Notes: generated by a model from the sequence alone, not told the origin. 64,000 nucleotides of DNA from Rhodococcus sp. Z13 (GCF_025837095.1 NZ_CP107551.1:310001-374000); one strand, 5' to 3'; positions 27,439 to 38,213 are shown, numbered from the stretch's first letter. Program-made: numbers and translations.

Positions 27439-28323
27439 ATGACGACTCACGCCGAACAGAGGGTTCCGGCTCTCGCGGCCGACCCGCAGGTCGTGGACGG
27501 CCCGGCCGAGGAGCGGGCGGCGAGCCCCGCGCCGCTGCCGCCGGGATCGGTGGATCTGTCCGGCTTCGTAGGTGAGTCGATGCTGCTGCTCGGCGCCGGC
27601 GCCACCGTGCTGCTGCAGCTCGCGCTGCGCGGCGTCGGGCACGGCGTCGCCGACCACAGCACCACCCTCGACCGGCCCCTCGACCGGCTGCGCACGACGA
27701 TGACCTACGTCTACGCCGTCACCCTCGGTACGCCGGAGGAGAAGAAGCAGATCGTCCGGCTGGTCAACAAGGCGCACGCCCCGGTGCGGTCCGACACCTA
27801 CAGCGCGTTCGATCCCGAACTCCAATTGTGGGTTGCGGCAACGCTGTACCGCAACGGCGTCAACATGTACGAGCGGATCTTCGGCCCGCTCACCGACGCC
27901 GACATCGAGCGCATCTACCGCCAGTCCGCGGTCTACGGCACGGCGCTGCAGGTCAAGGAACACATGTGGCCGAAGACGCGCGAGGAGTTCGACCGCTACT
28001 GGGACGAGATGATCGCGACCGTCGAGGTCGACGCCAAGGTGCGCGCCTTCACGCGCAACCTCCTCACCGGCGGCGACGCCCCGCTGCCCGTGCGCACCCT
28101 CATGCCGCTGCAGCGGTTCATGACGATCGGCCTTCTGCCGCAACGGATGCGCGAGGAGTTCGCGCTGCCCTGGAGCCCGCGCGACCAGCGTCGGTTCGAC
28201 CTGTTCTGGAAGGTCTTCCCGCCGGTCTACCGCGCGATCCCGCGGCCGGTGCGTCAGCTGACCGCCACCTACTACCTGCGCGACATGCGTCGTCGCCTGA
28301 AGGGCAACGGCCACATCATCTGA
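27439..28323 (+). CDS. Oxygenase MpaB-family protein (DUF2236), copy 2
   Basis: A 294-residue DUF2236 protein of the short bacterial type: an N-terminal GESMLLLGAGATVLLQLA helix, RTTMTYVYAVTLGTPEEK, the family motif VNKAHAPVR, and FDPELQLWVAATL. ATG 27439 follows AGGAGA at about 6 nt. It differs clearly from copy 1 in length and core motif, so the two are not a recent duplication. Being next to the GntR gene, it is probably part of the same regulon. The reaction is unknown. Confidence 0.84.
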   Translation: MTTHAEQRVPALAADPQVVDGPAEERAASPAPLPPGSVDLSGFVGESMLLLGAGATVLLQLALRGVGHGVADHSTTLDRPLDRLRTTMTYVYAVTLGTPEEKKQIVRLVNKAHAPVRSDTYSAFDPELQLWVAATLYRNGVNMYERIFGPLTDADIERIYRQSAVYGTALQVKEHMWPKTREEFDRYWDEMIATVEVDAKVRAFTRNLLTGGDAPLPVRTLMPLQRFMTIGLLPQRMREEFALPWSPRDQRRFDLFWKVFPPVYRAIPRPVRQLTATYYLRDMRRRLKGNGHII

Positions 28324-28342
28324 CCGGGTTCCCTCGACGGAG

Positions 28343-28370
28343 CGGCCGGGCGATGCGAATCACCCGGCCG
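28343..28370. terminator. Bidirectional terminator hairpin
   Basis: CGGCCGGG (28343-28350) and CCCGGCCG (28363-28370) form a perfect stem with a 12-nt loop between convergent genes. The loop contains the stop codon of the DUF4334 gene. Confidence 0.65.
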
Positions 28371-28872
28371 TTCCGCGGTTTCCGGAGGTCGCCGCTCGGA
28401 CGGCCGTGTCGCGCTCGAGGCCGAACCAGTAGTGCTCGCCGTCGTCGAACACCAGCGAACCCTTGCCGTTCATGACGCCGACGAGGGTGTCGTCGTCGAC
28501 CTTCTTGAAGTGGTCGAACACGGGCATCCCGTCGTAGACCATCGTCGCCGTGACCTCACCGCGGAAGACGACCTCCCACAGGCTCGCCTCGCCGCGACCG
28601 GTCTCCTTGTCGGAGAACAACTCCCCGTGGTCGTCGTAACACACCAGGGGCTGCACCTCGGACGCCGAGACGAACGCCTTGCCGTACCACCGCATCCTGT
28701 CGAGCAGCCGGCCGGTGCGGTGGCCGGTGTCGAAACCGAAGCCCTTCCACCGGTATCCGACGAGATCGTCGATGCGCGCGGGTGCGAGTTCCCTCCAGAG
28801 GGCGTCGAGTTCGCGCGGATCGATCCGGTCGGTGCGTGCCCGCAGTTCCGCGAGTCGCTGGACGACGTCCAT
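28360..28872 (-). CDS. GXWXG/DUF4334 domain protein
   Basis: A 170-residue soluble protein. It carries the N-terminal GXWXG-like segment (LVGYRWKGFGFDTGH, residues about 37-51) and the DUF4334 C-terminal beta region (MVYDGMPVFDHFKKVD, LVGVMNGKG). The function of the family is unknown; members often sit in catabolic operons and may bind small hydrophobic ligands. AGGGGGA precedes the ATG. It lies 21 bp after an alcohol dehydrogenase gene on the same strand, in the operon headed by the tandem-TetR gene. Confidence 0.8.
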   Translation of the reverse strand: MDVVQRLAELRARTDRIDPRELDALWRELAPARIDDLVGYRWKGFGFDTGHRTGRLLDRMRWYGKAFVSASEVQPLVCYDDHGELFSDKETGRGEASLWEVVFRGEVTATMVYDGMPVFDHFKKVDDDTLVGVMNGKGSLVFDDGEHYWFGLERDTAVRAATSGNRGTAG

Positions 28873-28893
28873 GTGTCCCCCTGATCGTCGTGG

Positions 28894-30012
28894 TCAGTTG
28901 TCGTGGTCGAAGGTGAGTACCGCCTTGACGACCTCGCCGGCGGCCACCGCCGCGAACGCGTCGTCGAGTTTCACGAAATCGAAGGTGCGGACCAGTGCGT
29001 CGACCGGGAACCGGCCCTCGCGCCACAGGTCCGCGAGGCGCGGGAGGAACTGCTGCGGGTCGACGTCGCCCTCGATGACCCCGGTCAGTGTGCGTCCGGA
29101 CAGCAGGTGCGTCTGGTCGATCGTCACCGGGTTGCGGCCCGCGCGCAAGCCGAGCGTCGCGCACACGCCGGGGCCGGCGAGCGACGACAGTGCCTGCCGG
29201 ATGACCGCTTCCGTGCCCACGGACTCGACCGCGTGGTCGGCGCCGCCGCCGGTGAGTCGGCGCAGGTGACGGCCGAGATCGTCGTGGTCGGCGGGGGAGA
29301 GCACCTCACCGGCGCCGAGCGTCCGCGCGAGCTCGTGACGACGTGGGTTGGGGTCGACACCGATGATGGTGTCGCAGCCCGCGATCCGTGCAGCCATGAT
29401 CGCCGCCATGCCCACGGCGCCGAGCCCGAACACGACGATCGACGAACCGGATTCGGGGCGCAGCACCTCGAGCACCGTCCCGGCGCCGGTGGCGAGCCCG
29501 CAGCCCAGCGGTCCGGCGAGCGCGACCGGCACGTCGGCGGGCAGACGCACCGCGTTGCGTTCGGTGGCCACCACGAGCGAGGAGAACGACGACTGGCCGA
29601 ACCAGTTGCCGTGCACCGCGGCACCGGAGGTGTCCTGCAGGACGGTCGAGCCGTCCGCCCGCCTGCCGCCGTAGTTCAGTGCGGCGAAGTGCGTGCAGTA
29701 GGCGTAGCGGCCCCGCGCGCAGTTCCGGCACGAGCGGCACGAGTCGAAGCCCAGGACGACGGGATCGCCGACCGCGAGACGGGTGACCGCGCTGCCGGTC
29801 TCGACGACGACGCCGGCACCCTCGTGGCCCAGCACGGCCGGGACGGGCAGCGGGACACCGCCGGCGGCGGCCGTGAGATCGGTGTGGCAGATACCCACCC
29901 CGTGGATCCGGACGAGCACCTCGTCGTCGCGCAGTTCGGGGATCAGCACCTGCTCGGGTCGCAGCGGGGTGCCGTATTCGCGCAGCACCGCGGCGGTCGC
30001 GGTCCGGGTCAT
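28894..30012 (-). CDS. Zinc-dependent alcohol dehydrogenase (aryl-alcohol type)
   Basis: A 372-residue medium-chain dehydrogenase. The catalytic zinc site is GICHTDL with GHEGAGVV; the structural zinc lobe has four Cys spaced 2, 2 and 7 (CRSCRNCARGRYAYC). The NAD fold is FGLGAVGMAA, followed by a D (IIGVDPNP) that favours NAD+. It resembles benzyl-alcohol and geraniol dehydrogenases. ATG 30012 overlaps the stop of the tandem-TetR gene by 4 nt, which indicates direct control by that regulator. The substrate is probably a primary alcohol. Confidence 0.9.
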   Translation of the reverse strand: MTRTATAAVLREYGTPLRPEQVLIPELRDDEVLVRIHGVGICHTDLTAAAGGVPLPVPAVLGHEGAGVVVETGSAVTRLAVGDPVVLGFDSCRSCRNCARGRYAYCTHFAALNYGGRRADGSTVLQDTSGAAVHGNWFGQSSFSSLVVATERNAVRLPADVPVALAGPLGCGLATGAGTVLEVLRPESGSSIVVFGLGAVGMAAIMAARIAGCDTIIGVDPNPRRHELARTLGAGEVLSPADHDDLGRHLRRLTGGGADHAVESVGTEAVIRQALSSLAGPGVCATLGLRAGRNPVTIDQTHLLSGRTLTGVIEGDVDPQQFLPRLADLWREGRFPVDALVRTFDFVKLDDAFAAVAAGEVVKAVLTFDHDN

Positions 30013-31280
30013 GCCGTGCTCTTTCCGTTCGTGTCCCCGAGCAGCACCGCGAGCATCAGCTGCTGCACCCGGCGCTGCCGCGACTCCGTGGGAACGAAGT
30101 GCAGCAGGCTGCCGGTGTCGAGGACGAGGTTGAGTGCCCCGTGGACGAGGAAGCGGCAGTCGACCGCAGAGAGCTCGGGACGGAGCTGGCCGACGAGCCG
30201 GGCCCATTCCTCGATGTTGAGGCGCTGGATGTTGCGCAGCTCGCTGCGGTGATGGGAGGGCAGGTTGCCGATCTCGGCGAAGTAGACCGACATCAGTTCG
30301 CTGTGTTCGAAGGACAACCGGACGTAGACGTCGGTGAGGGTCTCGAGGGCCTGGGCGGGATCGGTGGACTCGGCGAGGGCGGCCCCGACGGCCATCGCGA
30401 CGCGGTCGCCGGCCCGGCGGAACGCCGCGGCGAGCAGCTCGGCCTTGCTGGGGAAGTGCCGGTAGACCCCGGATGCGTTGATCCCGGCGGCCGCGCCGAT
30501 CTCCTCGATGCTCACCTCGTGGTAGCCGCGGGCGTCGAAGAGCAGCACCGCCTCGTGGAGGATCACCTCGCGCTTGTTCACCACGGACAGACCCTGCCGT
30601 TCGGCCCGCGGCGCCGGTTCGTCGGTGTCGGGGACGAGTTCGGTGCCCGCCACGGCGCGGCAGGCGTCGAGCAGCAGCTGCTGCAGGCGCCGGTTGGACA
30701 TCGGTGCGCGATGCGTGGTGATCGAGCCGATGACGCTGAGCATCGCGCTGCTGAGCAGCACGTAGTCGTCGGGGCCGAGGTCGGGATGCAGTCGGGCGAC
30801 GCTGCGCGCAAGGTGCCGGTTGAGCGCCGTCATCTTGTCACGGATCTCGTGCCGGTCCTCGCCGGTGAGATAGCGGCGCTCCCAGCGGTACAGCCCGCCG
30901 GTGCGCCGGTTGTCGATCGTGGTGCGGACGAGCGCGAGGAGTTTGCGGTCGAGTTCCTCGGCCGGTTCGAGTGCGTTCTCCCCGGCGGTCTGCTCGTCGA
31001 ACTCCGCGAGTGCCCCGCCGAGGGCGTCGGCGAGCGTGACCACGGCGTGGCGGAACAAGGCGTACTTGTTGGGGAAGTGCCGGTACAGGGCGGGTCCGGA
31101 GATGCCCACGGCGGTGGCGATCTCGTCGATGCTCACCCCGTGGTAGCCGCGTTCGCTGAACGCCTCGGCCGCGACGGAGGCGATCTGCGCCTTGCGGTTC
31201 TTCGGGCGGCGTCGCACGGCCGGGGCCGCCGCCTCGGTCTTCGCGCGCGCACGAATCCCGACCTGGGCTTGTTCGGGCAC
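30009..31280 (-). CDS. Tandem TetR-family regulator with two DNA-binding domains
   Basis: A 423-residue protein made of two complete TetR units. The first HTH is at about 32-78 (RGYHGVSIDEIATAVG, PALYRHFPNKYALF), with a ligand domain to about 215. The second HTH is at about 236-286 (RGYHEVSIEEIGAAAG, SGVYRHFPSKAELL), with a second ligand domain to the end. Ordinary TetR proteins are about 200 residues. GTG 31280 has GAGGAGG 4-5 nt upstream. No frameshift or stop separates the halves, so the fusion is real. It heads the ADH-DUF4334 operon and is divergent from nitronate monooxygenase. Confidence 0.92.
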   Translation of the reverse strand: MPEQAQVGIRARAKTEAAAPAVRRRPKNRKAQIASVAAEAFSERGYHGVSIDEIATAVGISGPALYRHFPNKYALFRHAVVTLADALGGALAEFDEQTAGENALEPAEELDRKLLALVRTTIDNRRTGGLYRWERRYLTGEDRHEIRDKMTALNRHLARSVARLHPDLGPDDYVLLSSAMLSVIGSITTHRAPMSNRRLQQLLLDACRAVAGTELVPDTDEPAPRAERQGLSVVNKREVILHEAVLLFDARGYHEVSIEEIGAAAGINASGVYRHFPSKAELLAAAFRRAGDRVAMAVGAALAESTDPAQALETLTDVYVRLSFEHSELMSVYFAEIGNLPSHHRSELRNIQRLNIEEWARLVGQLRPELSAVDCRFLVHGALNLVLDTGSLLHFVPTESRQRRVQQLMLAVLLGDTNGKSTA

Positions 31281-33294
<2,014 letters not shown>

Positions 33295-33346
33295 CGTAAA
33301 CGGATCGACCCCGGAATTTCACACACCGGGATTCCGCACACACTTC

Positions 33347-33398
33347 CCGGGCGGGAGCAGTGCGCGGCGCAGCTCTCGTCGGACACGCTCCCGCCCGG
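33347..33398. terminator. Hairpin after the enoyl-CoA hydratase gene
   Basis: CCGGGCGGGAGC (33347-33358) pairs perfectly with GCTCCCGCCCGG (33387-33398) across a 28-nt loop. It lies in the 295-bp gap before the acyl-CoA ligase gene and probably ends the upstream transcript. The rest of the gap (33399-33589) is AT-richer and likely holds the ligase promoter. Confidence 0.55.
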
Positions 33399-33589
33399 TG
33401 AATCCACCGTTGAACACGGTCTTTTCTCTTCTGTGCTCCCCGTTCCACGGATACCCACCCGTATTCGGATCGACGGAATCCGCGTTAACAAATGCTCTGG
33501 CGCAAACCGTCTCGTTCATGTAATGTGCCTCACACATCGACGGCTCGGCGTCTGCCGCGCCGGTATTCCCCGTCACGAGAGGATCATCG

Positions 33590-35188
33590 ATGGTTCCACC
33601 CACTGTCGTCTCCGAAGCAGTCGGCGCGGACGCGACCCGCTTCCGTTACAACAACTGGAACAATCAGGTGGCTCGCCACGCCCTGATGATTCCCGAGCGC
33701 ACGGCCTTCCGTTTCCGCGGTGAGACGATCACGTGGTCGCAGCTGCACACGCGCGTCGAGAAGCTCGCCGATGCTCTCTCCCGTCGTGGCGTCGGATTCG
33801 GCGATCGTGTGATCATCCTGATGCTCAACCGCCCCGAGTACATCGAGATCGTCCTCGCGGCCAACGCGCTCGGCGCGATCGCCGTGCCGGTCAACTTCCG
33901 CCTCACCGCACCCGAGGTGGCCTACCTCGTCGCCGACTCCGGCGCGAAGGCGATCGTGTCCGAGGGCCCGCTCGTGCCGCTCGCCGCTGCCGCGCGCAGC
34001 CAGGCCGAGGGGATCGAGCTGTCGATCGTCGTCGGTGCCGAGCCCGAGGGTGATTCGGTCGCCTACGAGGATCTCGTCGCCGAGGAGGGGGAGCCGCACC
34101 CGCAGGTCGACATCCCGAACGACACCCCGGCGCTCATCATGTACACCTCGGGCACGACGGGCCGGCCGAAGGGCGCCGTCCTCACCCACTCGAACCTCGA
34201 GGCGCAGTCGCTCACCTGCATCCGTGCCTTCCGTCTGTTCGACGAGACGGGCGTCGGATTCTGCGCGTCGCCGATGTTCCACATCGCGGCCCTGGGGTCG
34301 ATGGCTCCGAGCCTGATGCTCGGTACCCCCACCGTGATCCACCCGGTCGGTGCGTTCGACCCCGACGAGCTGCTCGACGTGCTCGAGGCCGAGCAGGTCA
34401 CCAGCCTGTTCCTCGTCCCGGTCCAGTGGCAGGCCGTGTGCGCGGCGCAGCAGGCCAAGCCGCGGAACCTGAAGCTGCGCAACATCTCCTGGGGTGCGGC
34501 GCCGAGCTCCGACACGATCCTGCGGGCCATGGCAGAGACCTTCCCGGACGCCTTCAACGTGGCGGTCTTCGGGCAGACCGAGATGTCGCCGATCACCTGT
34601 GTCCTCGACGGCGACGACGCCATCCGCAAGCTCGGCTCGGTGGGCCGGGTCATCCCGACCATCCAGGCCCGTGTCGTCGACGACGAGATGAACGACGTGG
34701 CGCCCGGCGAGGTCGGCGAGATCGTCTACCGCGGCCCGACCATGATGCGCGAGTACTGGAACAACCCCACCGCGACCTCCGAGGCGTTCCACGGGGGCTG
34801 GTTCCACTCGGGCGACCTGGTGCGCGTCGACGAGGAGGGCTTCGTCTACGTCGTCGACCGCAAGAAGGACATGATCATCTCCGGCGGCGAGAACATCTAC
34901 TGCGCCGAGGTCGAGAACGTCCTGTTCGGTCATCCGAAGATCCTCGAGGCGGCCGTGATCGGCCGTCCCGACGCCAAGTGGGGCGAGGTCCCGGTCGCGG
35001 TCGTCGCCCTCAAACCGGGCAACGACGACCTCACGCTCGAGGAGCTCCAGCCGTTCCTCAACGAGCACCTCGCCCGCTACAAGCACCCGAAGGAGATCGT
35101 CATCGTCGACGCTCTGCCGCGCAACGCGAGCGGCAAGGTCGTCAAGGGTGAGCTCCGCGGCGGTCTGCCCGCCGTCACTCAGGGCTGA
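33590..35188 (+). CDS. fadD5: Fatty-acid-CoA ligase, FadD5-like
   Basis: A 532-residue ANL-superfamily ligase. The P-loop is MYTSGTTGRPKGA, the adenylate motif FGQTEMSP, the hinge region YVVDRKKDMIISGGENIY, and the catalytic Lys lies in PRNASGKVVKG. Long stretches (NQVERHALM-like start, SRRGVGFGDRV, PVQWQAVCA, WGAAP) recall FadD5 of the mycobacterial mce1 locus. It activates a fatty or sterol-side-chain acid with ATP and CoA. No mce genes are nearby, but the next gene is Mce-associated-like, a link discussed in the findings. Confidence 0.87.
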   Translation: MVPPTVVSEAVGADATRFRYNNWNNQVARHALMIPERTAFRFRGETITWSQLHTRVEKLADALSRRGVGFGDRVIILMLNRPEYIEIVLAANALGAIAVPVNFRLTAPEVAYLVADSGAKAIVSEGPLVPLAAAARSQAEGIELSIVVGAEPEGDSVAYEDLVAEEGEPHPQVDIPNDTPALIMYTSGTTGRPKGAVLTHSNLEAQSLTCIRAFRLFDETGVGFCASPMFHIAALGSMAPSLMLGTPTVIHPVGAFDPDELLDVLEAEQVTSLFLVPVQWQAVCAAQQAKPRNLKLRNISWGAAPSSDTILRAMAETFPDAFNVAVFGQTEMSPITCVLDGDDAIRKLGSVGRVIPTIQARVVDDEMNDVAPGEVGEIVYRGPTMMREYWNNPTATSEAFHGGWFHSGDLVRVDEEGFVYVVDRKKDMIISGGENIYCAEVENVLFGHPKILEAAVIGRPDAKWGEVPVAVVALKPGNDDLTLEELQPFLNEHLARYKHPKEIVIVDALPRNASGKVVKGELRGGLPAVTQG

Positions 35189-35204
35189 TCCACCGGTCCG
35201 GCGG

Positions 35205-35300
35205 CGAGAGCCGAACCGGGACCGGACCGCTCGACGTCGTGCCTGGGGTTCATCGGGGGATGGCAGCACGACCGCGGTGCCGGTTCCGGTTCGGCTCTCG
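35205..35300. repeat. 21-bp inverted repeat between fadD5-like and Mce-associated genes
   Basis: The arms at 35205-35225 (beginning CGAGAGCCGAACCGG) and 35280-35300 (ending TTCGGCTCTCG) are reverse complements at 20 of 21 positions and enclose 54 bp. The right arm ends 33 bp before the ATG of the next gene. It could be a terminator, an attenuating leader structure or the trace of a small mobile element. Confidence 0.7.
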
Positions 35301-35332
35301 TTGTTCTTCGAGACGAGAACTGGTCCGTTCAC

Positions 35333-35878
35333 ATGAATTCCACCGACATTCCTGCCGAGCAGACATCCGGGAGCACGACGGCCCGGAACGAGTCCGACAT
35401 CTCGGGTTCCGCGCGTGGGCGCGGCATCCTGATCGTGCTGCTCGTACTCGCGGTCGCCGCGGCGACCTTCTTCGGGTTCCGCTGGTGGCAGGCCGAACAG
35501 GACGCCTCACTGCGCGACGACGCCGTCGCCCGGGCCCGCGAGTACGCCGTCGCCCTCGGCACCTACGACTACCGCACCTTCGACGACAACATCGCCGCGG
35601 TCACCGCGAACTCCACCGAGGAGTTCGCGGCCGAATACGACGGTATCGCCGCCGATCTGCGCGGACTCGTCGAGAGCGGTGAGGGCACGTCGACGGCGCG
35701 GGCCGAGCACGCCGGGCTCGAGACCTTCGACGGCGAGACCGCGACGGTTCTGGTCTTCCTCGACCAGGACGTGAAGAACGTCGTCGCCCCGGAGGGGCGC
35801 ACCGACGCGACACGCTTCGTCGTCACGTTGAAGCGCGACGGCGACCGGTGGCTGCTCGACGGAGCCGAGGCTCGGTAG
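35333..35878 (+). CDS. Mce-associated-type membrane protein (Mam)
   Basis: A 181-residue protein with a short cytoplasmic N-terminus, one TM helix (about residues 33-52, ILIVLLVLAVAAATFFGF) and an extracytoplasmic alpha/beta domain with REYAVALGTYDYRTFDDNI and the C-terminal VTLKRDGDRWLLDGAEA. This is the layout of Mce-associated membrane proteins that stabilise Mce lipid transporters. No other mce, yrbE or mceG gene is in the window, so it is an orphan that may assist a remote Mce complex. It follows the fadD5-like gene on the same strand. Confidence 0.78.
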   Translation: MNSTDIPAEQTSGSTTARNESDISGSARGRGILIVLLVLAVAAATFFGFRWWQAEQDASLRDDAVARAREYAVALGTYDYRTFDDNIAAVTANSTEEFAAEYDGIAADLRGLVESGEGTSTARAEHAGLETFDGETATVLVFLDQDVKNVVAPEGRTDATRFVVTLKRDGDRWLLDGAEAR

Positions 35879-35931
35879 GGTCCGCTGGGACACCGGCCTC
35901 GGGGGGGACATCACCGCCGAGCAGCCTCGGC

Positions 35932-37077
35932 TCACGCGTCCGCGAGGGACTTCGCGGCGGTCTCCTCGGTTCCCGTGGATTCCCCACGGGGGATGGTGAA
36001 CGTCGCTGCCACACAGGCGATCGCGACGACGAAGCACGCGATCGTGTACCAGAGGCTACCGATCGGATCCCCGTTGCCGGTGATCCCGTCGGTCGCCGCG
36101 AACCAGTCGGGCAGCGCGAAGCCCCACAGCACCGCCATCACCGCGAGATACGCGGAGGCGTACCAGCGCACGAGATCGTTCGAATAGCCCGGTGTCCCGG
36201 ATTCCCGCAGCCGCCGCCACTGCCGGGCGAGCACGTACACGGCCACGATCGACAGGATCACGAGTTCGGCGGTGTAGATCGTCGCGCGGACCGTGGTGCT
36301 GTTCATGCCGATGACGGTCGCCGGGGCGGGCAGGAGCACCACACCCACCGAGGCCAGCAGACCCACCACCACTGTGCGCCAGGCGAGTTCGAGACCGCCG
36401 AAGGTGCGGCCGGCGTCGGCGTAGCGGCCGACGAAGAACTGCGCACAGAAGGCCAGGGACATCGGCCACAGGGCGGCGAAGACCACCACGCTCGGCAGCG
36501 GAACCGAGTCGAAGAACGGCTGGTTGACCGGATTGTCGAGCGACCACTCCCACCACCGCAACTGCGGGCCGAGGTGGTCGAAGATCTCGTAGAAGGCGTG
36601 GTGGACGAATCCCACGCAGACGGCACCGACGAGCGTGCCGTACTGCCGGAACACCCCGAGCATGCGGACGATCTCGAACGCGATCGTCGCCATCACCGGA
36701 TAGATCGCGACGATGTACAGCGGCAGCCGCCCCCACAGGAATTCGACGGTGAACACGTTGTGGGCGAACATCGTGTCGAGATGCTCCTCGACTCCGAAGG
36801 CGTCGGGGAAGTACAGCAGCGGCTCGATGATGAACAGGAACGCGAGCGTGCCGAGCCAGACCACGAGGTTCGTGGGATCTCCCGTACGCCGCAGCCGCAC
36901 GATCGCGTAGACCAGGGTCAGGACGGCACCCAGGACGATCGTCGCCTCGAGGACGGGCAGCGTCCAGTTCTCCAGCGCGAGGGGGCTGCGCAGTTCGAAC
37001 GGCCCACCCGCCTCGTCGCACGAGAACCCGAGCCGGGTGGCGAGGTCGTCGAAGGTCGGTCGGCACAGATCCTGCAT
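35932..37077 (-). CDS. Polytopic membrane protein, function unknown
   Basis: A 381-residue protein with about nine to ten TM helices (for example TLPVLEATIVLGAVLTLVYA, VVVGLLASVGVVLLPAP), a Cys pair near the N-terminus (DLCRPTF, GFSCDEA), and conserved-looking His/Glu/Trp in the middle (GFVHHAFYEIFDHLGPQ, RWWEWS). The polar residues inside the membrane region suggest an enzyme or metal site rather than a plain transporter. The ATG overlaps the stop of the upstream diiron protein gene by 1 nt (TGATG), so the two are translationally coupled and probably cooperate. Confidence 0.72.
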   Translation of the reverse strand: MQDLCRPTFDDLATRLGFSCDEAGGPFELRSPLALENWTLPVLEATIVLGAVLTLVYAIVRLRRTGDPTNLVVWLGTLAFLFIIEPLLYFPDAFGVEEHLDTMFAHNVFTVEFLWGRLPLYIVAIYPVMATIAFEIVRMLGVFRQYGTLVGAVCVGFVHHAFYEIFDHLGPQLRWWEWSLDNPVNQPFFDSVPLPSVVVFAALWPMSLAFCAQFFVGRYADAGRTFGGLELAWRTVVVGLLASVGVVLLPAPATVIGMNSTTVRATIYTAELVILSIVAVYVLARQWRRLRESGTPGYSNDLVRWYASAYLAVMAVLWGFALPDWFAATDGITGNGDPIGSLWYTIACFVVAIACVAATFTIPRGESTGTEETAAKSLADA

Positions 37078-38012
37078 CAGTCCGCCTTTCCGGCAACGGT
37101 TTCGGCGGTGTACCAGCGGGTGACGTCGTAGCCCTCGTCGTAGCGGCGGAACCACACGTCGGCCAGTGCCGGCAGCTTCTCGTGCTCCGGATTGTGCTTG
37201 GGCAGCTGGCTACGGACGATGCCGACGAGGGCGACGAGCTGCTCGGACAGCGGCAGGACGTCGAAGGCCCGCGGCATGGGACCGTGATCCTCGTAGGACA
37301 GGAAGGGCAGCAGCTGCCGCAGTTTCTGCTTGCGGCGGTACGACGCGAACATCGACATCGAGTCGATCTTCCGTTCCTCGAGGGGCACGTGCTTGTTGAA
37401 GCCCTCGCACGCGATGGCGATGACGTCGAGCACGTGCCGGAACACCGAGGGGGCCTGCCGCATGCGGTAGACGTCGCTGCCGACGACGGAGTCGAAGATG
37501 ATGAGCGCCGAACTGCGGTGCTCCACCTCCTCGACGAAGTGCCAGATGAACAGTGAGGCCACGCGGTCGTCGCCGGGACGGAACAGGGCCGCCTCGTTGT
37601 CGAGCATGAGCTTGAAGACCGGGGTGAAAGTGGCCTCGAGGTCGGCGGTGTAGGCGAGCCGGTACTCGGGGGAGGTCTCGGCGGTGAGCTTGTCGAAGGC
37701 ACCGATAACGTCGTCGAGGGTCTCCTGGAGGCCGGGATAGCTCTTGATCAGGCCCTTGACGTGCTGGCGGTGCGCGGTGGAGTGCTGGCCCTCCTGGTAC
37801 ATGAAGGCGTTGGCCTCTTCCAGGACCTCCGGGTCGGTGATCCGCGGGGTGATCTCGCGGATCATGTTCACGATCATCTTCTCGAAGCCGATCGCGAGGA
37901 ACGAGACGGCGTTGGCCATGCTCGAGAAGGCGGGGTTCTCTTCGTTCCACAGGAACGGCACGTGGTAATCCGCGAATGCGAAGCGCATCTTGCGGACCTG
38001 CAGGTTCGTCAT
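37077..38012 (-). CDS. Ferritin-like metal-dependent hydrolase family protein (PF10118)
   Basis: A 311-residue helical protein of the family named predicted metal-dependent hydrolase. Metal-ligand-type motifs are seen as EGQHSTAHRQHV near residue 75-86 and FVEEVEHRSSA near 160, together with EATFTPVFKLMLDNEAALF. The E..ExxH pattern resembles a carboxylate-bridged diiron site, so an oxidative role is also possible. ATG 38012 faces a TetR gene across an inverted repeat. It is the first gene of a coupled pair with the membrane protein downstream. The substrate may be a lipid; this is inference. Confidence 0.78.
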   Translation of the reverse strand: MTNLQVRKMRFAFADYHVPFLWNEENPAFSSMANAVSFLAIGFEKMIVNMIREITPRITDPEVLEEANAFMYQEGQHSTAHRQHVKGLIKSYPGLQETLDDVIGAFDKLTAETSPEYRLAYTADLEATFTPVFKLMLDNEAALFRPGDDRVASLFIWHFVEEVEHRSSALIIFDSVVGSDVYRMRQAPSVFRHVLDVIAIACEGFNKHVPLEERKIDSMSMFASYRRKQKLRQLLPFLSYEDHGPMPRAFDVLPLSEQLVALVGIVRSQLPKHNPEHEKLPALADVWFRRYDEGYDVTRWYTAETVAGKAD

Positions 38013-38085
38013 CGGAGTACTACCTCTCGTGGAGACGGGCCGGATTGCGCCTCGGGTGAGCTGTCGAGGTGTCGGTCGGCGTGAC

Positions 38086-38111
38086 CATACACGAAAGCGT
38101 CTCTGTGTATG
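38086..38111. promoter_or_regulatory. CATACAC/GTGTATG operator
   Basis: CATACAC (38086-38092) and GTGTATG (38105-38111) are perfect reverse complements with a 12-bp spacer. The site lies between the divergent PF10118 operon and TetR gene and is the likely TetR operator. Confidence 0.68.
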
Positions 38112-38213
38112 ATAGGAGTCGCATCGGCTGTGTGCAGGCGTTTCGAAGGCTCTTCCGGTGCCCGTCCGTGCTACTTTCGGCTTCCGTTCGACCGAGCTCT
38201 CGAGGAAGCGCAA

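Noticed and set aside
35205-35300. Insertion sequence ends
   Set aside because: The inverted repeats enclose only 54 bp with no transposase and no target duplication that I can see.
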